53,153 nt of DNA from an uncultured Lachnospiraceae bacterium (GTDB taxonomy: Bacteria; Bacillota; Clostridia; Lachnospirales; Lachnospiraceae). Below, one piece after another: positions 8,656 to 17,300 of the stretch; within the stretch, counting starts at the first letter, position 1; every line of letters starts with the position of its first letter. The translations under genes were made by a program, and so were the position numbers. The notes under the pieces are model-generated. The model did not search any database, was not told where the DNA came from, and saw only the letters and a list, made by a program, of their open reading frames with translations. The DNA lies in contig CAJUQJ010000029.1 of the NCBI GenBank assembly GCA_910588215.1, positions 1 to 53,153 on the forward strand, given 5' to 3'.

Positions 8656-9948
8656 CTACTTCTTCCTTACGTCATTCTGCAAAAGCCGGTAGAGGGCCGC
8701 AGCCGTCGGCACACCTAACAGCATTCCGCCGACCCCCATCACACCACCGCCGACCGTCACTGCCGCCAGCACCCAGATACCGGGCAGGCCAATGGAGGAA
8801 CCGACCACCTTCGGATAGATCAGGTTACCTTCCAGCTGCTGCAAGACAATCAGGAATACAATAAATACCACGGCTTTGACAGGCGACACTGTAAAGATCA
8901 TGACCGCGCCCACTACCGCGCCGATATATGCTCCCGCCACCGGGATCAGCGCCGTAAAGCCGACCAGGCTGCCAATCATGGCCGCATAAGGCAGCCGCAG
9001 CAGAAGCATACCGATGATACACAACAACCCAAGGACTACCGCCTCCGTACACTGTCCGACGATAAAGCTATGAAAAGAACCGTCGAAAACATGCAGGACA
9101 TAGAAGAACTTATCCACCAGCTTAACCGGCAGGTATTTCCGGAGCAGACGCGTCATCTGCCCACCGATCTTCTCTTTCCCCGCCAACAGATAGAGGGCAA
9201 AAATGAATCCGACCACCACCGTGACCGTCGTAGAAAAGACAGACGATACGATCCCGGCAGCCGTGATCATCGCGCCGCCGATACCGCTCCACAGGAAAGA
9301 GGACAACTTCGTCACCCATTCCTGCCAATCCCCCATATTGTCCATGTCCATTGCAAGAAGCCCGTTCTCGCCTTCCAGCCAGGTACTGATCTGCAGATTG
9401 TCTTCCAGCCACTGCATACTATCCTGCAAGATTCCCGGCAGTTCCCGGAACAGAAGCTGCATACAGCTTAAAAGCTCCGGAACGATCATCCGGATGACCA
9501 GAAACACCACCAGAACAATACTGATCAACGCCAGCACCAGGCTGACCGGTCGCCGCAGTCTCTGCGGGGCAAAAATACTGTTCTTCCCCGAACGTTTTTG
9601 CACTTTACTGATCTTTGTTTCCTGCCCCTTTTGCCCCCTTTTAATCTCCGGACTTTGCGAATTACTCCGGACATTCTGAACTTCCGGTTTTCCTGCCTGT
9701 TGGCTTCCCGGAGCTTCCTGCTCCTCCTGCCCGCTCCGGCTTCCCCGGTCGAACTTCCGCAGCCCCTTTTCAATGAAGCTCATGGGAATATTCACGATAT
9801 AAGCAATAATGCATCCCAGAAACAAAGGCATCGCAGCCCCCAGCGCAATCCCCGCCACACTGGTAAAAGCTATCCAGTAATGGATCATCAGATAAAGGAC
9901 CATCACCGTGACACCGACCCGCAGGCAGCTCTTCCATTTCAATTCCAT
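8656..9948 (-). CDS. AI-2E family transporter (PerM/YdiK-like permease)
   Basis: A 430-residue polytopic membrane protein with the pattern of the AI-2E transporter family: an N-terminal hydrophobic pair, a long extracytoplasmic middle region, then FIVGQCTEAVVLGLLCIIGM and the C-terminal GVPTAAALYRLL. Substrates in this family are varied and mostly unknown, so quorum-signal export should not be assumed. An extra hydrophilic K/R/Q-rich stretch of about 60 residues sits after the first hydrophobic pair. The start at 9948 follows AAGGGG about 12 bases upstream; a longer reading frame upstream has no ribosome site. Confidence 0.85.
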   Translation of the reverse strand: MELKWKSCLRVGVTVMVLYLMIHYWIAFTSVAGIALGAAMPLFLGCIIAYIVNIPMSFIEKGLRKFDRGSRSGQEEQEAPGSQQAGKPEVQNVRSNSQSPEIKRGQKGQETKISKVQKRSGKNSIFAPQRLRRPVSLVLALISIVLVVFLVIRMIVPELLSCMQLLFRELPGILQDSMQWLEDNLQISTWLEGENGLLAMDMDNMGDWQEWVTKLSSFLWSGIGGAMITAAGIVSSVFSTTVTVVVGFIFALYLLAGKEKIGGQMTRLLRKYLPVKLVDKFFYVLHVFDGSFHSFIVGQCTEAVVLGLLCIIGMLLLRLPYAAMIGSLVGFTALIPVAGAYIGAVVGAVMIFTVSPVKAVVFIVFLIVLQQLEGNLIYPKVVGSSIGLPGIWVLAAVTVGGGVMGVGGMLLGVPTAAALYRLLQNDVRKK

Positions 9949-10067
9949 ATCTGTAGTGTACCCCTTTCTTAGTGTACAAATCTTACCTACAAGCGCAAAC
10001 CTGCAAGTCAAAGCATCCGCTATTTCCTCTTCTACGGCCCGCCCCTATCCTATGTAGTAAATGATCG

Positions 10068-11819
10068 TCAGTTCACGGAAGCGGAAAAGTGTTCAATCTC
10101 CTGCTCCAGCGTACCGCTCACGCCGCGACAGACATTTACAGCATTCTGCACCTCGTTCATCTTATCCACCAGACTGGAGGCATTCTCCGCCGAGATATCC
10201 ACCGCCGCCGAGCCTTCCCCAACGGCATTGGTAATATTTTCCACTGAATCAACGATCGCCGCCATACTGTCATTCAAACTCTTGGAGCTGGTAGAGAAAT
10301 TGTGCAAAATAGAATAGAACTCTTCCATATTCGACACATACTCATCCATCGCAGTCTCAAACTGATCATAATCCTTCAGCACATACCGATTGATATACTC
10401 CAGTGCCGCAGAAGTGTTTTCGGCCATTTCCTGGACCATATCGATCACTTCCTCGTTGATGTGCTGAATATTCTTAGCTGTCTCCTGGCTGTTGTTGGCC
10501 AGCGAATTGATCTCACCCGCCACTACGGCGAATCCCCGTCCCGCTTCTCCGGCTCTGGCCGCCTCAATAGAAGCATTCAGCGATAACAGCGTAGTCTCGT
10601 TTGCAATATTCATGATGGTCTCCGACAAAGCATTGATCTTGGAAACCTTCTCACTGTTCTTGATCGAACAATTTAACAACTCGGTAATCTCGCCCACCTT
10701 CTGAACCGTGAAGCCCTTCACCTTGACAATATGCTGTTTCATAGTCCGCGCATCATCGGATACTCCGACAGCCTTCTGCGACCCTTGGTCCGCCTCCTGC
10801 CAGAGAATATCTACCTGCTCCTTTACGCCCCCGATCGTATTCTGAATGCCTTCCGAAGTGGTTGCAACGGCTTCCATATTGGCCGCCAGTTCCTCCATGG
10901 CAGCAGAAGACTCTGCAATGTTGGTATTGGCATTCTCTACCATCGTAACAATCTGATCGTTGGAGCGGGCCAGTGTCTTCGTACTTACCGACACCTTGTC
11001 TATGATATTCTGCAAAGTCTCCAGAAACTCGTTCACACCATCGGTCAGAAGCCGCAGTTCGCTTCGCGTACTGGTCGTGATCCGAGCATGCAGATCACCG
11101 TTGTTCCTGTCGATCTCGTCGATCATCTGATGCAGTTCCCGTGATGATCTCCTGATCGGACGTATCACATTGTGCTGGAACAGCGCCTGATTGATGCCGA
11201 TGACCACGATCATCAACACTGCTCCCAAGATGCTCGTACTGATGGTACGATCATACATATCCGTCTGCTCCTGGCGCAGGGTCGCTATCGACTGCTCGAA
11301 ATAAGCATTGGCCAATTCCAGATTGCTGTCGAACTTCTCGTCCTCTGCCTCAAGGGCATCGATCTCTTCGATGACAGCCTCCGTACTTTTGCCCGCGGAA
11401 GACAGAAGCGACTTCTTGGCATTCTCCGTATAGGCCCTCAATCCACTCTCCATATCCGCGATATTGACCTCACTGTTATCCTCCAAATAGATCTGCACCT
11501 GCCCGATGTCCGCAAGCAGCTGGGTATAGCGCTTATCGATATTCTCCAACAAATGTTCTCGTTCCTCTATATCGTTGGTTGCCAGATAGGCGTAGATATA
11601 CCTCTGGATCTTCTCATAATCCTTCTTCATATCACCTCGAAGTACCATAGCGGACAGGTAAGTGTCACTGATCTTATTGCACTTCTCGATCGTACTTCGG
11701 AAATTATTGATGTTATTTCCGAAGTAAATCCCAAAAACCACGAGCAATGCCAGATTCATCATACTAAGTTGTGTTGTGATACGGCTCCAGAAAGAGACCT
11801 TAGGTGCGTTTTTTCTCAT
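10068..11819 (-). CDS. Methyl-accepting chemotaxis protein
   Basis: A 583-residue receptor. A first membrane segment (SMMNLALLVVFGIYFG) is followed by a helical extracellular sensor of about 160 residues (four-helix-bundle-like), a second segment (TSILGAVLMIVVIGI), a HAMP region and the cytoplasmic signalling coiled coil. The conserved hairpin tip is visible as LNASIEAARAGEAGRGFAVV, the site of CheA/CheW contact. The ATG at 11819 has GGAGG upstream. No chemotaxis or flagellar genes are nearby, so it is an orphan receptor in this window. Confidence 0.92.
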   Translation of the reverse strand: MRKNAPKVSFWSRITTQLSMMNLALLVVFGIYFGNNINNFRSTIEKCNKISDTYLSAMVLRGDMKKDYEKIQRYIYAYLATNDIEEREHLLENIDKRYTQLLADIGQVQIYLEDNSEVNIADMESGLRAYTENAKKSLLSSAGKSTEAVIEEIDALEAEDEKFDSNLELANAYFEQSIATLRQEQTDMYDRTISTSILGAVLMIVVIGINQALFQHNVIRPIRRSSRELHQMIDEIDRNNGDLHARITTSTRSELRLLTDGVNEFLETLQNIIDKVSVSTKTLARSNDQIVTMVENANTNIAESSAAMEELAANMEAVATTSEGIQNTIGGVKEQVDILWQEADQGSQKAVGVSDDARTMKQHIVKVKGFTVQKVGEITELLNCSIKNSEKVSKINALSETIMNIANETTLLSLNASIEAARAGEAGRGFAVVAGEINSLANNSQETAKNIQHINEEVIDMVQEMAENTSAALEYINRYVLKDYDQFETAMDEYVSNMEEFYSILHNFSTSSKSLNDSMAAIVDSVENITNAVGEGSAAVDISAENASSLVDKMNEVQNAVNVCRGVSGTLEQEIEHFSASVN

Positions 11820-11940
11820 TGTCAGAATTCCTCCAAATCGTTTCTTCCTTTTACAGCATCTTTGATGCACAGATTATTATATCCTAAGAGAAATTCAAAA
11901 TCAATGCACCATTTAAATCACACACAAAATCTTATTCGCC

Positions 11941-11979
11941 GCTGTTACAGTTCACGGCCTAACCGGCCGCAAACTGTAA
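11941..11979. repeat. Perfectly paired intergenic palindrome
   Basis: The arms GTTACAGTT and AACTGTAAC enclose a second pair GGCC / GGCC around a short loop. It lies in the roughly 300-bp gap between the divergent chemotaxis-receptor and YbaK-type genes. The T-run expected of a terminator is absent. The outer arm resembles the GTAACAGTTCA arm of the element at 36685-36859, so the two may belong to one repeat family. The rest of this gap is AT-rich, with no gene and no convincing promoter seen. Confidence 0.6.
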
Positions 11980-12124
11980 CCATATCACATCAAAAACTCA
12001 AAAACAACCTCACTGGAATTACGAGAAAGCTTATGGTAAAATATATAATAAAGTAATAACGCTAAATTATATTGACGCTTTCAAAAACAGCTATTGACGT
12101 GTAATAGGACGGTAAATAACGAAC

Positions 12125-12607
12125 ATGAAGAAGAACACTGAGAAGACAAACGTCATGCGGATACTGGATCAAAAAAAGATTCCCTACAGAACCTACTGCT
12201 ATGTAGACTCAGGCGTCATCAGCGGAATCGATGTAGCCACTGTTCTGGAACAGGACCCGCAGCAAGTATTTAAAACATTGGTGACGATTGGAAATTCCAA
12301 CACTCATTATGTATTCCTGCTCCCCGTGCACCGGGAACTTGATCTGAAAAAGGCCGCCAAAGCGGTCGGGGAAAAGAATATCAGCATGATCAAGTCAAAA
12401 GACCTGCTGCCGCTGACCGGTTACATCCACGGCGGCTGCTCCCCGATCGGTATGAAGAAGCCTTTCAGGACAGTGATCGACGCTTCTGCCGCAGTCTTTG
12501 ACACGATCATTTTCAGCGCCGGTAAAATAGGATATCAGGTAGAGACATCTCTGGAGGAGCTGAAGAAGGTCATACGATTTGAATTGAGTGACCTGGTCGT
12601 CAACTGA
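12125..12607 (+). CDS. ybaK: YbaK/EbsC-type aminoacyl-tRNA deacylase
   Basis: A 160-residue single-domain editing enzyme. Family members hydrolyse mischarged Cys-tRNA-Pro or related species in trans. Seen: the N-terminal LDQKKIPYRTYCY, the QVFKTLVTIG segment with its conserved Lys, and the GGCSPIGMKKPFRTVID active-site region, all typical of YbaK. Length matches the family. The ribosome site is weak. The DUF5655 gene starts 34 bases downstream, so the two may be co-transcribed. Confidence 0.9.
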   Translation: MKKNTEKTNVMRILDQKKIPYRTYCYVDSGVISGIDVATVLEQDPQQVFKTLVTIGNSNTHYVFLLPVHRELDLKKAAKAVGEKNISMIKSKDLLPLTGYIHGGCSPIGMKKPFRTVIDASAAVFDTIIFSAGKIGYQVETSLEELKKVIRFELSDLVVN

Positions 12608-12641
12608 AAACGGCATGATACATCCCGAAATGGAGGCACCT

Positions 12642-13034
12642 ATGGCAACAGATATCAGTTTAGAAGAGATCCGCTTTTTTGAGACGAAGCAGGATGCTCT
12701 TCCCTTATACGAAGCCCTCCGGGAAGCGATACTTACCACCTGCAGCCCGGTGGAAATTCAAGTGAAGAAGACCCAGATTTCCTTTGTCAACCGTCATCTG
12801 TTCGGCGCAGTCTCCTTTACCCCTGTGCGCAAGGCAAAGGAGCGTCCGAGTCCCTATATCACTGTTACCTTCGGGCTTTCGCACCAAGTCGGATCCCCGC
12901 GGATCGATGCGTCCGTTGAGGCATATCCACACCGATTTACACATCATCTGATCATCGGCAGCGCTGACGAAATCGACGACGAACTGTTGCATTGGATGAA
13001 AGAGGCGGCAGATTTTGCTGCCGCAAAACGTTGA
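12642..13034 (+). CDS. DUF5655 domain protein
   Basis: A 130-residue soluble protein. The segments VEIQVKKTQISFVNRHLFGAVSF in outline, YITVTFGLSHQVGSPRI and YPHRFTHHLII match the DUF5655 pattern, whose function is not established. The ATG at 12642 follows GGAGG by seven bases and is preferred over an upstream in-frame start without a ribosome site. It lies just behind the deacylase gene and just ahead of a small membrane protein. Confidence 0.75.
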   Translation: MATDISLEEIRFFETKQDALPLYEALREAILTTCSPVEIQVKKTQISFVNRHLFGAVSFTPVRKAKERPSPYITVTFGLSHQVGSPRIDASVEAYPHRFTHHLIIGSADEIDDELLHWMKEAADFAAAKR

Positions 13035-13129
13035 GCGTCACCGTCTCCCAAGCCGGCGATCCCCTCAAGACCAGAAAGAACCAGCAGGAACAGCAACCAA
13101 ACAGCTCACTTACAGCATGGAGGATCATT

Positions 13130-13333
13130 ATGAAACGTTTATTTTTCTTTCGCATCGCATGCGTGCTCCTTTGGATCATATGCATGATCGCGCTCTATAT
13201 AGAAATCTTTGTCCATGATATAGACAGCCTGTCCAACATATACGTTTGGTCCGGTCTGGCGCTTCTTGGCCTGGGTGGGATCATCACCGGCACATTTCTT
13301 TCTCTGAAAGCTAAAGGTTGCTCGCAGCAATAA
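13130..13333 (+). CDS. Small two-segment membrane protein
   Basis: A 67-residue protein with two predicted membrane helices (FFFRIACVLLWIICMIALYI and LALLGLGGIITGTFLSL) joined by a short polar loop. The ATG at 13130 is supported by GGAGG six bases upstream. The family is not recognised. It may form an operon with the two genes before it. The polar linker and small size fit a membrane accessory peptide, but nothing in the sequence gives a function. Confidence 0.65.
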   Translation: MKRLFFFRIACVLLWIICMIALYIEIFVHDIDSLSNIYVWSGLALLGLGGIITGTFLSLKAKGCSQQ

Positions 13334-13503
13334 CACCACAGTATGAAAAGAAAGACTGTGTCCATGAAATATGAAATCTTATGTTTAACTGACAAGCCTG
13401 AACTGTTGCCAGTCGCTGCCCAATGGATGTTACCCAATGTATTCTTCATATAGTATAGCTGTTCAGCCTATGGTTTCCCCATTTAATTTTTTCAATATTT
13501 TTC

Positions 13504-13534
13504 TTGACCTTATACTAACTATATCCCTTATGCT
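13504..13534 (+). promoter_or_regulatory. Promoter with a 19-bp spacer ahead of the MerR-type gene
   Basis: A -35 box TTGACC (13504-13509) and a -10 box TATGCT (13529-13534) are separated by exactly 19 bp. MerR-family regulators typically act on promoters with this over-long spacer, by untwisting the DNA. The spacer is AT-rich (TATACTAACTATATCCC) and shows only weak dyad symmetry. Autoregulation by the gene 45 bases downstream is inferred. Confidence 0.55.
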
Positions 13535-13578
13535 GGGCATACGGAGGGACACACTAAAAGTAAAGGAGGTCTTATCCC

Positions 13579-14544
13579 ATGAACATCAATGAACTGGAAC
13601 GTCTCACCGGCATCACAAAGCAGAACATCCGTTTCTATGAAAAGAAAGAACTGCTTCATCCTGCCAGGAATTCCATAAACAACTATCGGGAATATACGCA
13701 GGATGACCTTATGAGACTAAAGGCCATCAAGCTTCTGCGCAAACTGGATCTGTCTCTGGAGGACATTCATCGAATCTTGCAGGAGGAAGCGCCTCTGAAC
13801 GAAACGCTTGCGCAGCATCTGAAAACACTACAGAAGAGACAGCAGGAACTGAACGCCTGCATAGGCGTCTGCAAGGATCTGCTGCGCAAGACAAAACCTG
13901 ACATCGCGCAGGCATCCGCATCACCGGACATGATCTCACCGACTGCACGATCCGATGCAGCACAGACAACTGTACACTCTTACGCAATGCAAGGCGACAG
14001 TACACTGCCTGCACAACTGTCACTTCTGCATGTGGACGAAACACTCAGGAAAATAGAAAATATGGAGAAGAATGGAGGGAAGTTTATGTCGATCGTTGAA
14101 GATTATAAAAGATTTGCCCAGGCAGAACATTTAAAAGGTTTTTCGTTTAAACCGGATACCATGGTGACAACTCCCGCGGAATTCACGGAAGCGCTGCAGC
14201 AGTACGCCGAAGAAAACGACTTAAATCTGGTCATCACGAAGGAAAGCATGTATCCCGTTTTCAGAATAGACGGCATGGAATACGAGGCGGAGCGGTTTTT
14301 CGACCGGTTTGGGGCAACGATCCGCTGTACACTGACACATCCGGAAGAACTGGAGACGGAGCTTACAGACATCTCCCCCACCCGCAGGAAGGTCTATAAG
14401 TTCCTGCATGGCCCATGGTTTTTCCTGTTGGTACTGTTCCTCATCATGGCCATCAGCCGCCAAAGCTTTAAGTGGGCCTTCCTGGTGCTCGCGATGATCG
14501 GACCGTATCTTTGGTGGATGTTCATACGATATCGCAGATGGTAG
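13579..14544 (+). CDS. MerR family transcriptional regulator with a C-terminal membrane anchor
   Basis: A 321-residue protein. The N-terminal winged helix-turn-helix is clear (MNINELERLTGITKQNIRFY, then YREYTQDDLMRLKAIKLLR), followed by a coiled coil to about residue 110. A variable linker rich in Ala, Ser and Thr leads into a roughly 110-residue domain of unknown type. The C-terminus carries two hydrophobic segments (FFLLVLFLIMAIS and WAFLVLAMIGPYLWWMF), so the regulator is probably membrane-tethered. AAAGGAGG precedes the ATG. A membrane-bound MerR protein is unusual; the ligand is unknown. Confidence 0.85.
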   Translation: MNINELERLTGITKQNIRFYEKKELLHPARNSINNYREYTQDDLMRLKAIKLLRKLDLSLEDIHRILQEEAPLNETLAQHLKTLQKRQQELNACIGVCKDLLRKTKPDIAQASASPDMISPTARSDAAQTTVHSYAMQGDSTLPAQLSLLHVDETLRKIENMEKNGGKFMSIVEDYKRFAQAEHLKGFSFKPDTMVTTPAEFTEALQQYAEENDLNLVITKESMYPVFRIDGMEYEAERFFDRFGATIRCTLTHPEELETELTDISPTRRKVYKFLHGPWFFLLVLFLIMAISRQSFKWAFLVLAMIGPYLWWMFIRYRRW

Positions 14545-14697
14545 AACAGTCCTCTTCCCTATTTGATGAAATTGGTGTAAAATGCATATAAAACAGTAAA
14601 TCAATGAATTCATGTCAGTTATGCAGGAACATGCAGATCGACATCGAACATGAAAGGGAAGGCTGAATCAAATTCAGTGCTTCGGAATGGGGGTATA

Positions 14698-16149
14698 ATG
14701 GACAGACAGAACCTGACTCTGCTCACGGATTTATATGAACTGACCATGATGCAGGGTTACTTTAAGAACAAGGATCGCAACGAGACTGTTATCTTCGACG
14801 CCTTCTACCGCAATAACCCCTGTGACGGCGGTTTTGCTATCGCAGCAGGCTTAGAGCAGCTGATCCAGTATATTAAGGAACTGCACTTTAATGAAGACGA
14901 CATCGCCTATCTTGCAAGCCTGGGCATTTTCAGTAAAGACTTCCTGGATTACCTGCAAGATTTCAAATTCACTGGGGATATCTATGCCATCCCGGAAGGT
15001 ACGGTAGTCTTCCCTCGGGAGCCCCTGGTCAAGGTCATTGCGCCTATCATGCAGGCACAGCTTGTAGAGACCGCCATCTTAAATATCATCAATCATCAGA
15101 GTCTGATCGCCACCAAGGCGGCCCGGGTCTGCTATGCTGCGCACGGCGACGGCATCATGGAATTCGGCCTGCGCCGTGCCCAGGGCCCGGACGCCGGCAC
15201 TTACGGAGCCAGGGCGGCAGTCATCGGCGGCTGTATCGGTACCTCCAATGTCCTGTGCGGGCAGCTTTTTGACGTGCCTGTAAAGGGTACCCACGCCCAC
15301 AGCTGGATCATGAGCTTCCCGGATGAATATACCGCGTTTAAGACTTATGCAGATATGTACCCATCGGCCTGCATCCTTCTGGTGGATACCTACGACACTC
15401 TAAAATCCGGTGTTCCTAATGCCATCCGCGTCTTTACTGAGATGCGTAAGGCCGGCATTCCTCTCTCTTTCTACGGCATACGTCTGGACAGCGGCGACCT
15501 TGCCTATCTTTCCAAGAAAGCCCGCAAGATGCTGGACGACGCAGGTTTTCCGGATGCGGTCATCTCTGCCTCCAACGACTTGGACGAATTCCTGATCCAG
15601 AGTTTGAAGGAGCAAGGTGCGGCCATCACCTCCTGGGGTGTGGGCACCCACCTTATCACCTCCAAGGACTGTCCCTCCTTCGGCGGCGTGTACAAACTGG
15701 CTGCCATTATGGGAAATGACGGCAAGTTCATTCCGAAGATCAAGTTGTCCGAGAATTCAGAGAAAGTGACGAATCCGGGGAATAAGACCATTTACCGTGT
15801 CTACGAGAAAGAAACCGGTAAGGTAAAAGCAGACCTGATCTGCCTTGTGGAAGAGACTTTTGACGAGAATGAACCGCTGCTTCTTTTTGACCCTAACGAA
15901 CCCTGGAAGAAAACGAAACTGCCCGGCGGCAGCTATACTCTGCGTGAGCTTATGGTTCCGGTGTTCCAAGGCGGCGAATGCTGCTACACCTCCCCGAAGG
16001 TCATGGATATCCGCGCTTACTGTCAGCAGGAGCAGAACACCCTCTGGGATGAAACGCGCAGACTGGTAAACCCGCATAAGGTATACGTCGATCTGTCCAG
16101 CAAACTATACAATATCAAGATTGAATTATTGGATCGGATGAATTCATAG
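14698..16149 (+). CDS. pncB: Nicotinate phosphoribosyltransferase
   Basis: Makes nicotinate mononucleotide from nicotinate and PRPP, the entry step of the NAD salvage (Preiss-Handler) pathway. At 483 residues it has the length of the Gram-positive form. Seen: LTDLYELTMMQGYF near the N-terminus, EFGLRRAQGPDAGTYGARAA, and KGTHAHSWIMSF containing the catalytic-His region, plus GIRLDSGDLAYLSK for phosphate binding. The start at 14698 follows GGGGGT. The gene stands alone and is followed by a hairpin. Confidence 0.95.
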   Translation: MDRQNLTLLTDLYELTMMQGYFKNKDRNETVIFDAFYRNNPCDGGFAIAAGLEQLIQYIKELHFNEDDIAYLASLGIFSKDFLDYLQDFKFTGDIYAIPEGTVVFPREPLVKVIAPIMQAQLVETAILNIINHQSLIATKAARVCYAAHGDGIMEFGLRRAQGPDAGTYGARAAVIGGCIGTSNVLCGQLFDVPVKGTHAHSWIMSFPDEYTAFKTYADMYPSACILLVDTYDTLKSGVPNAIRVFTEMRKAGIPLSFYGIRLDSGDLAYLSKKARKMLDDAGFPDAVISASNDLDEFLIQSLKEQGAAITSWGVGTHLITSKDCPSFGGVYKLAAIMGNDGKFIPKIKLSENSEKVTNPGNKTIYRVYEKETGKVKADLICLVEETFDENEPLLLFDPNEPWKKTKLPGGSYTLRELMVPVFQGGECCYTSPKVMDIRAYCQQEQNTLWDETRRLVNPHKVYVDLSSKLYNIKIELLDRMNS

Positions 16150-16161
16150 CAATACAGCACA

Positions 16162-16190
16162 ATGCCTGACCCTGTTTCACGGTCAGGCAT
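16162..16190 (+). terminator. Hairpin after pncB
   Basis: A perfect 10-bp stem ATGCCTGACC / GGTCAGGCAT with a nine-base loop lies 12 bases after the pncB stop. No T-run follows, so it may be a weak terminator or a 3'-end stabilising hairpin. Confidence 0.55.
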
Positions 16191-16299
16191 CGCGCTGCAA
16201 GAATTTACTTGAAATGTCCTCCTCCTTGCATTATGATAAACAGTGGATCGTCTCTTGAAATCTCAAGAGCCTGTTTGGAAGAAACGGAGGGAACGCTAT

Positions 16300-17184
16300 A
16301 TGCTTCGTATTATTACGGATTCAGCAAGTAACTTGCCAAAAAGCTACATTGAACAGCACCATCTACACGTGATTCCGACCCCTGTTGTGATCGACAATGT
16401 GGATTATCTGGACGGCAAGACCATACAAACAGAAGAATTTTATCAAATACTGGACGATATCAAGCGTGATGTCAAGACCTATCACATCAATCCCGCCATG
16501 TTTACCGACGCTTTCCTGCCTTATGCACAGGCCGGAGACAGTGTCATTTATCTGTGCTTTTCTACCGGGATCGCCGGAACCTACAACGCGGCGAACATCG
16601 CACTCACCAGTATCCGTGAGGATCATCCCGATTTTGACTTGACCATCATAGACTCCAAGTGTGCCTCCATCGGCTTCGGCCTGTTGGTCAGCAAACTGGT
16701 CACCATGCTGGAAAAAGGCGCCGACAAGGAGGAGCTGATCGAAGCCGCCGATTACTATATCTCGCATATTCGCCATGTCTTCACGGTGCAGACACTGGCC
16801 TACCTGATCAAAGGCGGCCGCCTTACCAAGTTCAAAGGTACCTTAGCAGAAACGCTTGACATGAAGCCCGTTCTGGTCGTAAACGAAAGTGGCGCACTGG
16901 CAGTCGTCAAGACTGTGCGTGGCCGCAAGAGATCACTGCGCTTTCTGATCGAGTATGCCAAAGAGAATGGCTGCCAACTGGAGAACCAGACCGTTGCGCT
17001 CTGCCACGGAGAAGATACGGAATCGCTGGAATTTGTTAAGACACTGGTGCAGGAGACTTTTCACCCTCGAGATGTCCTCATCTCCGTAGTGGGCTGTGCC
17101 ATCGGCGCGCATACCGGGCGCGGTCTTGTTGGCTTCTGTTTCTTTGACGCTGATGACGGTAAATACGGCAAATATTTCACATAA
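16300..17184 (+). CDS. DegV family fatty-acid-binding protein
   Basis: A 294-residue protein with the DegV pattern: the N-terminal LRIITDSASNLPKSYIE, the ligand-loop region FSTGIAGTYNAANIAL, and IDSKCASIGFGLLVSKL. Members bind a fatty acid (FakB type) and present it to the FakA kinase. No FakA is in this window. The ATG at 16300 is chosen because GGAGGG lies eight bases upstream; the longer frame has no ribosome site. Length matches the family. Confidence 0.9.
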   Translation: MLRIITDSASNLPKSYIEQHHLHVIPTPVVIDNVDYLDGKTIQTEEFYQILDDIKRDVKTYHINPAMFTDAFLPYAQAGDSVIYLCFSTGIAGTYNAANIALTSIREDHPDFDLTIIDSKCASIGFGLLVSKLVTMLEKGADKEELIEAADYYISHIRHVFTVQTLAYLIKGGRLTKFKGTLAETLDMKPVLVVNESGALAVVKTVRGRKRSLRFLIEYAKENGCQLENQTVALCHGEDTESLEFVKTLVQETFHPRDVLISVVGCAIGAHTGRGLVGFCFFDADDGKYGKYFT

Positions 17185-17300
17185 CATAACTACCATCTTA
17201 ACACCTACAGAAGATCATCATACGCTGCATGGAAATTGGCACCACCAGTCATTATTTCCAACCGCACAGTTGGCATTATTTTATGAACGAGGATATCAAC

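Noticed and set aside
11172..12056. Plus-strand frame of 294 codons
   Set aside because: Most of it is antisense to the chemotaxis receptor; the translation is rich in His, Ile and Leu as expected of a shadow frame.
12067..12110. Two TTGACG boxes ahead of the YbaK-type gene
   Set aside because: Neither has an acceptable -10 box at 16-18 bp, so no promoter is called.
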